Shown here: in pieces, positions 45,566 through 54,710 of the stretch
How positions within the stretch are numbered: position 1 is the first letter of the stretch
How the letters are laid out: the number at the start of each line of letters is the position of its first letter
Origin: Hyphomicrobiales bacterium
Lineage (GTDB): Bacteria; Pseudomonadota; Alphaproteobacteria; Rhizobiales; Rhizobiaceae
Assembly: GCA_900472175.1 (NCBI GenBank)
Contig: UCHD01000004.1
Coordinates: 588,726-652,725 of the forward strand
Reading direction: 5' to 3'
Length of the DNA: 64,000 bases
The notes under the pieces: model-generated
Databases searched by the model: none
What the model saw: the letters and a program-made list of their open reading frames with translations, nothing else
Told to the model about the DNA's origin: nothing
Position numbers and translations under genes: made by a program

Positions 45566-45796
45566 AATTTCCCACATTGATAAAAGACATTATCAGGAAC
45601 ACGCACTGTCTTGTTGCTTTGAGGCATGGCTTTGCCGCGCGGTTCCTTCTGTTCGACCTGTTCGACGGTTTTTCCGGGTGTGCCCGACGGGATGGCATTC
45701 CCGTCTCTTGCGGACGCGAAAAGATAGGCCTACTGCAACGAACGATGGTGTTCGAACCTTCCGTAACAATGGTCGCGAAGCGGTGGCGGGGAGCGC

Positions 45797-46015
45797 TCAG
45801 TGATAGTAGAAGCAGGCACAATCCGCTTTGCAGTCATCCGGCGTATTCCAGACACGCACCGCCAGTTTCTTGGCCGTACCCGTCTCGTCCAACCGCAGCC
45901 CTAGCAGCGACACGGCCGCGAGCTTCGGATTGACCGCATCGATCTCGATCGTCGATCCGACCTGATGGACACCCTGTTTCGGGGTCCAGGTGAAAAACTG
46001 CACGCTGTAATGCAT
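45797..46015 (-). CDS. Small hypothetical protein with C-terminal cysteine cluster
   Basis: A 72-residue protein starting MHYSVQFFTWTP at 46015 behind GAAGGAGA. It is mostly beta and ends DDCKADCACFYYH, with three cysteines and a terminal histidine that could bind a metal. The longer frame to 46093 is not supported. No family recognised. Confidence 0.65.
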   Translation of the reverse strand: MHYSVQFFTWTPKQGVHQVGSTIEIDAVNPKLAAVSLLGLRLDETGTAKKLAVRVWNTPDDCKADCACFYYH

Positions 46016-46516
46016 TGCGTTCTCCTTCACCGCACGTTGCAGCCTATGAGCTGAATTGGTGAGCCGACGCTGCAACACGCTGGCCATGTGCATTCCACTG
46101 CTGAAGACCTACTCAATATGAAGGAGCCACGATAACACATTTTGGCAAGCGGCGAAACATTGCCGCCGTCATTTTGGCCGAATGGTCGCCGGGCGGCGTG
46201 CGATCCGCGCAACGCGGCGCCGTTGGCTGACACAAGGCCGACACGGCCCCTCTGAGACAGACTTGTGGCCTCCGCTTGCGAGGCTCCCATGGCTCATTTC
46301 CACCTGCAATCCGCAGCGATTACGGACATTACCCGGTAATACTCGGTTAACGCTGACCGCGGTTCGATCGCCCGTGGACGTCGAAATACGGCACCTGCCG
46401 TATGTCCCCGCATCCATCCTGAGCGCATTCCTCCCGGCGCAGATGACAGCATCGCGGCTTGACCGGGACGGCTTCATCAACACCGCCTTGAACAGGCAAA
46501 GCTTGGAGGAGCCGTC
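46016..46516. other. Intergenic stretch without a supported gene
   Basis: About 500 bases upstream of the second LysE gene. Open frames cross it on both strands, but none has a ribosome site or family-like sequence. No hairpin with a T run was seen. Confidence 0.5.
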
Positions 46517-47134
46517 ATGTTGCCGCTGGATCAATTGATGCCGTTCGCGTTTGCGACACTCGTTTTCGCCTGCATGCCGGGTCCTGCCATTCTCTATATG
46601 ACGGCACAGACGGTGGCGCATGGGCCACGAGCAGGGCTGATGGCAGCTTTTGGTATTCATTTGGGTTGTTATGTTCATATTGCCGCAACGGCACTGGGTT
46701 TGGCCGCGATCCTGAACCACGCCCCTTTCATTTACAGTATCGTCAAGTTCGCCGGCGCCGCTTATCTCGTCTGGCTGGGCGTGACCATGTTTCTCGGCCA
46801 CCGCCGGGGCGGCGGGGAGGCCGCCAATGCAGCGCCTGGCGTCCTGCGCGACAGCATCGTCGTCGAAGTCCTCAATCCGAAGACCGCACTTTTCTTCCTG
46901 ACTTTCCTGCCGCAATTCATCGACCCGGCACTGGCCACACCCGTGTGGCTGCAATTTCTCATCCTCGGCGTATTGGTCAACCTTGCCTTGTCCACGGCGG
47001 ACCTGGCGGCCGTCGGCATCGCGTCCTTTGCGCTTGGCCGCGTCAAGACGGGCTCTTCCAATTGGGTCGTTCCAAAGGCGTGCGGATCGATTTTGATCGG
47101 CCTTGGCATTGCCTTGGCGACGAAGGGTGCCTGA
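46517..47134 (+). CDS. LysE/RhtB-family exporter, second copy
   Basis: A 205-residue inner-membrane exporter with the signature FACMPGPAILYMTAQTVAHG, KFAGAAYLVWLGVTMF and LNPKTALFFLTFLPQFID. It is clearly related to the protein at 40327, sharing the same motif order and spacing, but is diverged. A ribosome site (GGAGG) precedes the ATG. It converges with the response regulator gene. The substrate is unknown. Confidence 0.9.
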   Translation: MLPLDQLMPFAFATLVFACMPGPAILYMTAQTVAHGPRAGLMAAFGIHLGCYVHIAATALGLAAILNHAPFIYSIVKFAGAAYLVWLGVTMFLGHRRGGGEAANAAPGVLRDSIVVEVLNPKTALFFLTFLPQFIDPALATPVWLQFLILGVLVNLALSTADLAAVGIASFALGRVKTGSSNWVVPKACGSILIGLGIALATKGA

Positions 47135-47175
47135 TCCAGCCGGTGTCTGGAATGAATGCAGCAGCCTGCCGTCCG

Positions 47176-47838
47176 TCAACCGGCCGACAGCCCCAGGCGA
47201 ATGGCATAGGCCGTCAGTTCCGCGCCGCTATGCAGATCCAGTTTCCGCATCAGGTTTTCGCGATGCTTGCGGGCCGTCAGGGGGCTTATGCCCAGGCGTT
47301 CAGCGATATCGCGCGTGCTCACGCCGTGCGGGATAAGCGCCAGAATCTGTTGCTCGCGCCGCGTCAGTTCGGCGGGAGATGCGATCGTGGTTCTGTGGGC
47401 AGGCGTTCCGGATGGCACGTCCTGCTGGTCGATGGCAAAACGGACCTCTTCGGCGACATAGCCATGATCCTGCCGCATAGCCTCGATCGCGGCCATCAGC
47501 TCGTTTGCATTCCCACTTTTCGTCAGGTAGCCGTCGGCACCTGCGTCGACGGCGGCGCGAACGGATCGCGGTTCGAGATTGGCCGTCATGATCAGGATCT
47601 TCAGGCTGGGCCAGGTGCTGCGAATGTTCCGGATAAACTGGAAACCGCCGACACCCGGCATTCCAAGGTCGAGGATCAGAAGATCCGTCTTGATTTCCTT
47701 CAGCAATCGCTCGACGGTGTCTCCGTCCGCCGCTTCGCCGACGACGGCAATCCCTTCGATCGTCGAAAGCAGCATTTTCAGTCCCTCGCGCACGATGGCA
47801 TGATCATCAGCAAGAAGAACGCTCGAAAGCCCGCCCAT
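47176..47838 (-). CDS. LuxR/NarL-type response regulator
   Basis: A 220-residue two-domain regulator: receiver domain with Asp12/Asp11 pocket, phospho-acceptor Asp57 (LLILDLGMP) and Lys107 (LTKSG), then a NarL-type helix-turn-helix (LTRREQQILALIPHGVSTRDIAERLGIS...KHRENLMRKL). It is divergent from the hybrid histidine kinase gene at 47913, 74 bases apart, and is the likely partner. Confidence 0.92.
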   Translation of the reverse strand: MGGLSSVLLADDHAIVREGLKMLLSTIEGIAVVGEAADGDTVERLLKEIKTDLLILDLGMPGVGGFQFIRNIRSTWPSLKILIMTANLEPRSVRAAVDAGADGYLTKSGNANELMAAIEAMRQDHGYVAEEVRFAIDQQDVPSGTPAHRTTIASPAELTRREQQILALIPHGVSTRDIAERLGISPLTARKHRENLMRKLDLHSGAELTAYAIRLGLSAG

Positions 47839-47912
47839 ATCGTCTACCCGTTTTTTAAAGTGAATTCCGAAAAGCGCCGCCTGGCGTGACCGGGAATCAG
47901 AATAGGATTACG

Positions 47913-49685
47913 ATGCTCCTCGAGCAACGATTGCAACCCCATCTTGTCGATCTGCTCTACCGCCAGTCCTACGCGGTGCTGTTTTCCAATTTCGTTATCC
48001 CTCTACCGGTGGCTTACATGCTGTGGGGGCCGGTCCAAAGCGGAATACTGCTGTCATGGGTCGGGGCAATCTATTGTCTCACCATCGCGCGGGTGGTGGT
48101 TTCGCGGCTCTATTTCAAACGTCGCAAGCGCAGGTCCGATCAGACCGCCACGAATCCGAACTCCTGGGCATGGGCCTTCACCATCCTGTCATGGGGGTCG
48201 AGTTCGCTATGGGGGCTGTTTGGATGGTTCGGTTTCCTGTCATCGCAACCCCAACTGCAAGCCTTCACCACCATCGTCCTGACGGGCCTGGTCTGCGGTG
48301 CCATTCCCTCGCTCTCGGCCTTTCCGATCGCCTATATCGGCTCGCTTGCCGCCATGCTTCTGCCCTTGGCGACCCGCGCCATCACGGGCGGCGGCGATAG
48401 CGACACTGTCTATCTGCTGTTCGTGGTCTGCCTTGCGGGCGTCAATCTCTACTATAGCCGCGTTTCGTACCGATCGATGGTCGAGACAGTTCAGCTGCGG
48501 TTTGAAAATCTCTCGCTGATCACGCAGCTGCAAACCGAACGCGACAAGGCGCAGGCTGCCGATCGCGCCAAATCCCGTTTCCTTGCCGCCGCAAGCCACG
48601 ACCTGCGCCAGCCGATCCATGCCCTCAGTCTTTTCAATTCGACGCTGGCGGCCTTGGGTGAACGGGGCGATGTCCGAAGCGCCGACGCCCGCAATCTGGC
48701 CGGCCGGGTGAAATCGATTACGGCCAATCTCAGCGGTCTGCTCAACGCCTTGCTCGATGTTTCGCGCCTGGATGCGGGCATCGTCATCGCCGCCCGGCAG
48801 CCGGTGGCACTGGCGCGCCTGTTTGACGATCTGCATGGGGAATTTCTGGGCAAGGCCGAAGAATATCGCCTCGATTGGACAATCGTCGATACCGGCATTT
48901 GGGTGGATACGGATCCGATGATGCTGAAACGCGTGCTCGGAAACCTTCTGACCAATGCCTTTCACTATACCGACCGCGGAAGGGTTTTGCTCGGGTGCCG
49001 GCGGCGGGGGCAAAATGTCGAAATCCAGGTTCTCGATACAGGCATAGGTGTACCATCCGACCAGCAGGACACGATATTCGACGAGTTCTATCAGTTGAAC
49101 AATCCCGCCCGCGACCGTGAAAAGGGCCTGGGGCTTGGGCTTGCGATCGTGCGCCGGACGGCAAATCTTCTTGGCCATCCCTTGAGACTGGTATCCGTCG
49201 AAGGGCGTGGCTCGCTCTTCTCGATTACGGTGCCGTCTATTGCTGCTCCAGCATCGATGGCAGCACCGGCATTCCAATTGCCGACCCCGGGTTCGATCCA
49301 CGTCGTCGTCATCGACGACGATCATGACGTGCTCGATGCGATGGACCGGTTGCTGACGGTACTGGGGTGCACGACCTATTCCGGAAAATCGGCAGGGGAC
49401 GTGATCCGGCTGCTTTCAGGAGCGGCGACCGGCGGCAGGCATCCGATCGATCTGATTATTGCCGACTACAGGCTGGAGAACGGCGCAACAGGCCTGGACG
49501 CCACCGATGCGTTGCTGACCTATCTGCAACGGCCCGTTCCGGCCATCATCCTCACGGGAGACACGTCGCCGACAGTCTTGAAGACGATTTCAGACAGCGG
49601 CCATCACCTGCTCAACAAACCGATCGACGGGGACCGTCTGCAACAGGCCATCAATGCGGTCTTGAGCCCCACCCATGCGACTTGA
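47913..49685 (+). CDS. Hybrid sensor histidine kinase
   Basis: A 590-residue kinase. Residues ~20-185 carry several membrane helices without a recognised sensor fold. HisKA has phospho-acceptor His229 (AAASHDLRQPIHAL), a form common in DctB/RpfC-like hybrids. The ATPase domain has VLGNLLTNAFHYT (N box) and GLGLGLAIVRR (G2 box). A C-terminal receiver has acceptor Asp518 (IIADYRLENGATG). ATG 47913 with AGGA upstream is preferred; a GTG at 47886 is in frame. It probably phosphorylates the divergent regulator; its own receiver may act as a phosphate sink. Confidence 0.92.
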   Translation: MLLEQRLQPHLVDLLYRQSYAVLFSNFVIPLPVAYMLWGPVQSGILLSWVGAIYCLTIARVVVSRLYFKRRKRRSDQTATNPNSWAWAFTILSWGSSSLWGLFGWFGFLSSQPQLQAFTTIVLTGLVCGAIPSLSAFPIAYIGSLAAMLLPLATRAITGGGDSDTVYLLFVVCLAGVNLYYSRVSYRSMVETVQLRFENLSLITQLQTERDKAQAADRAKSRFLAAASHDLRQPIHALSLFNSTLAALGERGDVRSADARNLAGRVKSITANLSGLLNALLDVSRLDAGIVIAARQPVALARLFDDLHGEFLGKAEEYRLDWTIVDTGIWVDTDPMMLKRVLGNLLTNAFHYTDRGRVLLGCRRRGQNVEIQVLDTGIGVPSDQQDTIFDEFYQLNNPARDREKGLGLGLAIVRRTANLLGHPLRLVSVEGRGSLFSITVPSIAAPASMAAPAFQLPTPGSIHVVVIDDDHDVLDAMDRLLTVLGCTTYSGKSAGDVIRLLSGAATGGRHPIDLIIADYRLENGATGLDATDALLTYLQRPVPAIILTGDTSPTVLKTISDSGHHLLNKPIDGDRLQQAINAVLSPTHAT

Positions 49686-49968
49686 GAAGCGATTTTCCCA
49701 CTGCTGATGCGGATGCAGTAGAACCCAACCTGCTCTTGCGTCAGGAAAGATACCTGCTTTGTAGAAGACCCAGTCCTGCTATTTGTCTGGATGGCGATAC
49801 CGCACGCATGCGCCACCGTTGTGGGCCGGCGCCTACCACTGATAGCTGGCGCCAAGTGCCGAACTGCCCCAAAAATGGCGCGTTGGCGGCTGGAAATCAC
49901 GGGGCGCCTATTAGGCTTTCGTTAACGACGCCGGAGCAGGCTTTCGACACCCGAAAGAGGAGTTGAGC

Positions 49969-50118
49969 ATGCAAATGGCAATCATTGATCTGCTTCAAAG
50001 CGCGAAGATTCTGGCCATCGCCAATGGTGACAGGATGTTGAGCTACTTGATCGAGATGGCACTGCTGGAGGCGCGCCAAAGCAGTGCCTCGGCTGTGACG
50101 GAAAAGAAGGCGGCTTGA
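49969..50118 (+). CDS. 49-residue helical protein, copy 2 of a two-member family
   Basis: A 49-codon gene starting at ATG 49969 with AAGAGGAG eight bases upstream, an excellent ribosome site. The core reads IDLLQSAKILAIANGDRMLSY, then LIEMALLEARQ, and a basic end EKKAA. It matches the protein at 22251 along the whole core. No membrane helix or signal. Conservation of length, core and basic tail between two distant loci shows that both are real genes. Function unknown. Confidence 0.75.
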   Translation: MQMAIIDLLQSAKILAIANGDRMLSYLIEMALLEARQSSASAVTEKKAA

Positions 50119-50224
50119 TTGTACTTGCACATTTGGGTGCGCCGCCCCCACGTCCAAGTGAACTGCCTGGGAAACCCGGACCATCTCGGAGATACCGCGA
50201 AAATATCTGATGCGGTGACGATGG

Positions 50225-50434
50225 TTACGGGCAGACGGCACCGACGGCACATGATCGCCGCGCCCCCTTGACCGGTTTTTCCGATGTCGTCGCACTAGAA
50301 AATCCTGCGTCACGCTTCACCGGTTGGTTCGGCGGCGAGACCAGAAGGAACAATGCCCATACGGCAAGGCCACTGAGAACCGCACAGATGGCAATGTAGG
50401 TATACAAAATCCGCACGGTGCTGCCAGCTATCAT
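50225..50434 (-). CDS. Possible small single-pass membrane protein
   Basis: A 69-residue frame from ATG 50434: MIAGSTVRILYTYIAICAVL followed by SGLAVWALFLLVSPP gives one strong membrane helix near the N-terminus and a basic, Ser/Lys-rich tail. The ribosome site is weak (GAGGC). The frame is open to ATG 50524. Possibly real. Confidence 0.4.
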   Translation of the reverse strand: MIAGSTVRILYTYIAICAVLSGLAVWALFLLVSPPNQPVKRDAGFSSATTSEKPVKGARRSCAVGAVCP

Positions 50435-50959
50435 GCCTCGGATCACCGCGTTGGCGCCAAGCGCGGTTTTAGGCGTTACGAAGCGTTGGGCGGGGCATGA
50501 CACTGCGGCGAAGCCAACTGCCATGCCCCTATGGCGTTCAAGGCCAACAATGCCTTTTTAATCCCATGCCTTCGCTCGCACAATTTCAACAAAAGGTGTC
50601 TAGGGCTAAGGCGTTTGGTTTAAAGCGGACTGAAGCCACCCACGGGGAGCGCATTGTTCTGTCTTGATCAGATCGGTACGGCTTTTGCAGCGCCCGTTCA
50701 TCACGGTGCTTTTCAGGCATGAGACAATGGTGAGTGGACTTTAATATAAGCATTGGCTAATTTCATATAGCCGTTACCTTGGTCGAAACCGGAATGGCAT
50801 TTAAAGCGAAAGCGTTTCTGGCATTACGTATTGTGGGGCTTTTTTTCAGCAATCTGTATTGTGTTCGGCGTAGGGGAACCCGTTGTCTTTAGCGATGACG
50901 GGTTCTTTCGCGCATGCAGCGCTGCCGGATTCAATATTCATCAGGATAAATTAAATTGA
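50435..50959. other. Intergenic stretch with a hairpin
   Basis: No supported gene. A hairpin with arms GAACCCGT (50876-50883) and ACGGGTTC (50898-50905) is followed by TTT, and T7 occurs at about 50841-50847. These could be termination signals for short transcripts, but no promoter was recognised. Confidence 0.35.
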
Positions 50960-51049
50960 TGGCGGAAGAGGTGGGATTCGAACCCACGGTACGGTCTCCC
51001 GCACGCCGGTTTTCAAGACCGGTTCCTTAAACCACTCGGACACTCTTCC
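50960..51049 (-). tRNA. tRNA-Ser (TGA)
   Basis: The minus strand reads GGAAGAGTGTCCGAGTGG..., anticodon stem-loop around CTTGAAA (TGA), a long variable arm, TTCGAAT T loop, 3' CTCTTCC-G-CCA. 90 nt with encoded CCA. Confidence 0.96.
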
Positions 51050-51632
51050 TGGTGACGGCCGTTGCGGCGATGGCGCCTCGACGCGGGGTGGTTGCCGCCC
51101 GGCGATTTGGACATCAGCCTGTCACGGATCGCTTTATAGCTCGCCGATCGGGAACGTCAACCGGTTCCGCAGCAAGCGCGGCGCTGGCTGTGTTCCGCCA
51201 GGCCAGAAGAGCGGGAGATTCCGCCGGCCGTTCCGAGGGCACGGCATCGGAATGAAATACCCATCCCGCATATCGACAGACCAGCAGTATTTTTCCACAT
51301 GTATTCGTGGCATCGATGGCGCTATTGCTGGCAACTGCGACGACATCATCGATTATGTCTGATAGGAGAACGTATTCTACTGAATACGAACTCTCATTGC
51401 CTATATTTCAGATGTCTTCCGCCGGATTTTCACGAATATCCCGCCGCTCTTCCGTTAACTATTCGTAAACCATGTTTTCAATTGTTTCATTCCGGCACGG
51501 TTAACCATTCGCATTTTCGCCACGTTGTTGTCATGATTAATCGACTGTTACGTTTCGTGACGCCGGTACTTTCGCGGAGGCAAATGCGGGAAAGTGCTGC
51601 GTACGGCTTTTACGAATGGCGATGTGGGGCAC
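51050..51632. other. Region upstream of rlpA without a gene
   Basis: About 580 bases with no supported gene. It contains the CtrA-like site at 51455-51470 and AT-rich sequence nearer rlpA, so it probably holds the rlpA promoter and regulatory sites. Confidence 0.5.
51455..51470 (+). promoter_or_regulatory. CtrA-type half-site pair
   Basis: TTAA-CTATTCG-TAAAC fits the alphaproteobacterial CtrA consensus TTAA-N7-TTAAC with one mismatch. It lies ~165 bases before rlpA, a septal gene that would make sense as a cell-cycle target. A weaker TTAACCATTCG follows near 51502. Confidence 0.4.
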
Positions 51633-52667
51633 ATGACTTCCAACCTGACTGCGGCTTTTTTCCTCAAGGGATTGCGCGTTGCCGCTATTCCGGTGCTTTG
51701 CGTCGGGCTGACGGCATGCGGTTCAACCAGCACCGTCAAGAACGGCAAGCCGCGCAGCAAGGAATATTTTGCCGAGTCGATCTATGGGGTGAAGGCCAGT
51801 CCGCGCGTTGTCGGCGAGGGAAAAGCCGTGCCGAAGGGCGGCGGCCGCTATCAGGTCGGCAAGGCCTATCAGGTCAAGGGCAAATGGTACCAGCCGAAAG
51901 AGGATTTCGGCTACAACAAAACCGGGATGTCATCCTGGTACGGTTCGGCGTTTCATGGGCGTCTGACGGCAAACGGGGAAGTCTACGACAAGTATCATCT
52001 GTCCGCTGCCCACCCGACATTTCCGTTGCCGAGCTATGCGCGCGTCACGAACCTGGAGAATGGCACGTCCGTTGTCGTCCGGGTCAACGATCGTGGTCCC
52101 TATGAATATGGCCGCATCATCGACGTTTCGTCCAAGACGGCCGACTTTCTCGACATGAAGCGCAAGGGTAGCGCCCAGGTTCGCGTTCAGTATATCGGTA
52201 AGGCACCGCTCGAGGGCAACGACATGCCCTATCTGATGGCTTCTTATGTCAAGAAGGGCGACCGCACGCCGAACGCCTTCCCAGAAGGCCAGATCGCCAC
52301 GGGCGTGATGGTTGCGTCGAACGAACCGCTGCGCAAGCAGGCAGGTAACCTCGGCACGCTGACGATCCCGGCCAAATCCAACCTGGACATGGGAGTGCCG
52401 GTGACGGCGCTTGCCGAAACAGAAACGCCGCGTGCGTCGCCTGCCGGGCTCGATGTGTTCGCGCTGCTACCGGAGATCGGCCCGATCCCGCGGGAACGGC
52501 CGGCCTATATCCCGATGCCGAATGGCAACATGGCCTATGCGGCCGCCTATGTCGAAGCGCGCGTCAGTGATTCCGAGACGGCTTTCGACGCCATTCTCGT
52601 TGACCAGAACCCGCTGACGCCCAATTCGATCGTCGAATACGCCAAGCGCAAGAGCGCGTTGCGCTAA
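51633..52667 (+). CDS. rlpA: RlpA-type septal-ring lipoprotein (lytic transglycosylase)
   Basis: A 344-residue protein. The signal peptide ends in a lipobox (LCVGLTAC). The double-psi barrel domain has the RlpA catalytic layout: MSSWYGSAFHGRLTANGEVYD with the acid Glu, the AHPTFPLPSYARVTN strand, and VVRVNDRGPYEYGRIIDVS with the Asp. It cleaves denuded glycan strands at division sites in known members. The start is chosen at 51633; the frame is open to 51594. It is the first of a run of co-directional genes. Confidence 0.9.
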   Translation: MTSNLTAAFFLKGLRVAAIPVLCVGLTACGSTSTVKNGKPRSKEYFAESIYGVKASPRVVGEGKAVPKGGGRYQVGKAYQVKGKWYQPKEDFGYNKTGMSSWYGSAFHGRLTANGEVYDKYHLSAAHPTFPLPSYARVTNLENGTSVVVRVNDRGPYEYGRIIDVSSKTADFLDMKRKGSAQVRVQYIGKAPLEGNDMPYLMASYVKKGDRTPNAFPEGQIATGVMVASNEPLRKQAGNLGTLTIPAKSNLDMGVPVTALAETETPRASPAGLDVFALLPEIGPIPRERPAYIPMPNGNMAYAAAYVEARVSDSETAFDAILVDQNPLTPNSIVEYAKRKSALR

Positions 52668-52735
52668 TCCCGATCCTTCGCGATTGATCACCGGTGGACC
52701 GGCTGCTATTGCCGGGGAAGGCACCGGAGTTTGGA

Positions 52736-53890
52736 ATGCATATACGACTGGTCTCTGTTCTCGTTTCTGTTGTCCTGATCGCTTGCGCGCCTTTGGTAGC
52801 ACGAGCCCAGACCTTTGAAACCAAGGCGAAGCAGGTCTACCTGATCGACGCCGAGACGGGCACGGTTCTGTTCGCCAAGGACGAGAATGCGCCTGTGCCG
52901 CCGGCGTCGCTTGCCAAGCTGATGACCATGGAAGTGGTCTTCGATGCGATTCGCAAGAACGAACTGACGCTCGACACCGAGTTTCCTGTCTCCGAGCATG
53001 CCTGGCGGACCGGCGGCGCGCCTTCGGGAACGTCGACGATGTTTGCGGCCCTGAAATCGCGCGTCCGTGTTGTCGATCTCGTTCAGGGGGTCACCGTCCA
53101 GCTTGCCAATGATGCCTGCATCATTCTGGGCGAGGGCATGGCGGGCAGTGAAGAAGCCTTTGCCAGGCGGATGACCGGGCGCGCCCATGAACTTGGGCTG
53201 ACCGCCTCGGTTTTTCACAACGCCACCGGCCTGCCTGATCCTGAAAACAAGACAACCATGCACGACATGGCACTGCTGGCGCAGCACATCCAGGCCAACT
53301 ATCCCGACCTGTTCAAGTATTATTCCCAGACCGAATTCGAATGGAACAAGATCCTGCAGCGAAACCGCACGCCGCTGATCTCGGCCAATATCGGCGTTGA
53401 CGGGTTTGCGACGGGATTTGCCGAAGGGTTCGGCTTCGGCATGGTTGCAACCATGCAGAAAGACGGACGGCGCGTCTTTCTGGCGCTCAGTGGCCTGGCC
53501 ACGGACAAGGAACGCGTCGAGGAGACGCGCAAGATACTGGACTGGTCGATGACCGCCTTTGAAAGACGAAGGCTGTTTGAAGCCGGAGAGACCGTCGGCG
53601 CGGCGAGTGTCTATGGTGGCGCGGCATCGCATGTGCCGCTCGTGACGCCAAACGCCGTCGATGTGCTGGTGCCGGTCAACAATCCGGAACGGCTTTCGGC
53701 CAAGGTGGTCTACCGCTGGCCGTTGGCGATGCCAGTCGAGGCGGGCAAGCAAGCGGGTACGTTGAAGATCTGGAGCGGCGAGCGGCTTTTGCGCGAAGTG
53801 CCGGTCGAAACCAATGCCGCCGTCGGGCAGGGATCACTCTCGACCCGAGCCATGGACGCGCTACAGGAACTGCTGTTCTTCTGGCTCTGA
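52736..53890 (+). CDS. D-alanyl-D-alanine carboxypeptidase-like protein with degenerate active-site motifs
   Basis: A 384-residue exported protein of the PBP5/DacA family. Signal peptide 1-24 (ending ARAQ). The first catalytic motif is intact (PASLAKLM, Ser58 and Lys61). The second motif, normally S-x-N in QSGNDA, reads QLANDA (Leu123), and the third, normally K-T-G, reads DGFATGF (Ala225). Both catalytic helpers are therefore lost, while the fold and the HNATGLPDPE and TTMHDMALLA segments remain. It may bind peptidoglycan without hydrolysing it, or use an altered mechanism. The gene is 68 bases after rlpA. Confidence 0.88.
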   Translation: MHIRLVSVLVSVVLIACAPLVARAQTFETKAKQVYLIDAETGTVLFAKDENAPVPPASLAKLMTMEVVFDAIRKNELTLDTEFPVSEHAWRTGGAPSGTSTMFAALKSRVRVVDLVQGVTVQLANDACIILGEGMAGSEEAFARRMTGRAHELGLTASVFHNATGLPDPENKTTMHDMALLAQHIQANYPDLFKYYSQTEFEWNKILQRNRTPLISANIGVDGFATGFAEGFGFGMVATMQKDGRRVFLALSGLATDKERVEETRKILDWSMTAFERRRLFEAGETVGAASVYGGAASHVPLVTPNAVDVLVPVNNPERLSAKVVYRWPLAMPVEAGKQAGTLKIWSGERLLREVPVETNAAVGQGSLSTRAMDALQELLFFWL

Positions 53891-54011
53891 GGAAATGCCA
53901 TCGCCAGCGGTTTCGCAGCCGGACACAATCAGTTAAACAGAGCCTCTATCATAGACAGGGACGCCCCGTTTGCGTGGGTACCCAATCGAAAATGACCTAC
54001 GGGAATTGCGC

Positions 54012-54710
54012 GTGTCAGTCGGAACAGGCTTGTTTGTTACATTCGAAGGCGGCGAGGGCGCTGGTAAATCCACCCAGATTCGCCTGCTCGCCGATGCCCT
54101 GCGCGAGCGCGGCCACACTGTCTTGACGACACGCGAGCCGGGCGGCTCGCCGGGGGCCGAAGCCGTGCGGCATGTGCTTCTGTCTGGCGCCGCCCAGGAA
54201 TTCGGTGTGCGCATGGAAGCGATGTTGTTTGCCGCGGCCCGCAGCGACCATGTCGAGGAAATCATCCGGCCGGCGCTGTTGAAAGGCACGGTCGTCATCT
54301 GCGACCGGTTCATGGATTCGTCACGCGTCTACCAGGGTGTCACCGGCAATCTGGAGCCCGGCTTCATCGAGGCGCTGGAGCGGGTTGCCATCAACGGGGT
54401 CGTGCCGGACTGCACAATCGTTTTCGACCTGCCTGCAGCCCTCGGTCTCGAGCGGGTGCGCAGACGGGCAGGGGTCGCTGTGGCGCAGACGGGCCAAGAG
54501 GTGGAGCTGGACCGTTTCGAGAAGGAAGAACTCGAAACCCATGAAAAGCGCCGCGAAGCCTTTCTCGATATCGCCGCTGCCGACCCCGGGCGCTGCCATG
54601 TGGTCGACGCCTCGGCTTCGGCCAGCGATATTGCCGCGCGCGTCCTGTCGATCATCGAACCCATGCTGCCCGGATCGGGCAGAGGGCCGGATACGGAAGC
54701 CGCACAATGA
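54012..54710 (+). CDS. tmk: Thymidylate kinase
   Basis: A 232-residue P-loop kinase that phosphorylates dTMP. Walker A is [11 protein letters not shown], with [28 protein letters not shown] and the lid region RVRRRAG. Start: GTG 54012 ([10 protein letters not shown]) with GGGA nearby; the frame is open to a TTG at 53970. The stop overlaps holB by four bases (ATGA). Confidence 0.95.
   Translation: MSVGTGLFVTFEGGEGAGKSTQIRLLADALRERGHTVLTTREPGGSPGAEAVRHVLLSGAAQEFGVRMEAMLFAAARSDHVEEIIRPALLKGTVVICDRFMDSSRVYQGVTGNLEPGFIEALERVAINGVVPDCTIVFDLPAALGLERVRRRAGVAVAQTGQEVELDRFEKEELETHEKRREAFLDIAAADPGRCHVVDASASASDIAARVLSIIEPMLPGSGRGPDTEAAQ

Noticed and set aside
46169-47179. A 336-codon minus-strand frame opposite the second LysE gene
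   Set aside because: The opposite frame encodes a clear LysE protein; this one has no motif and no ribosome site.
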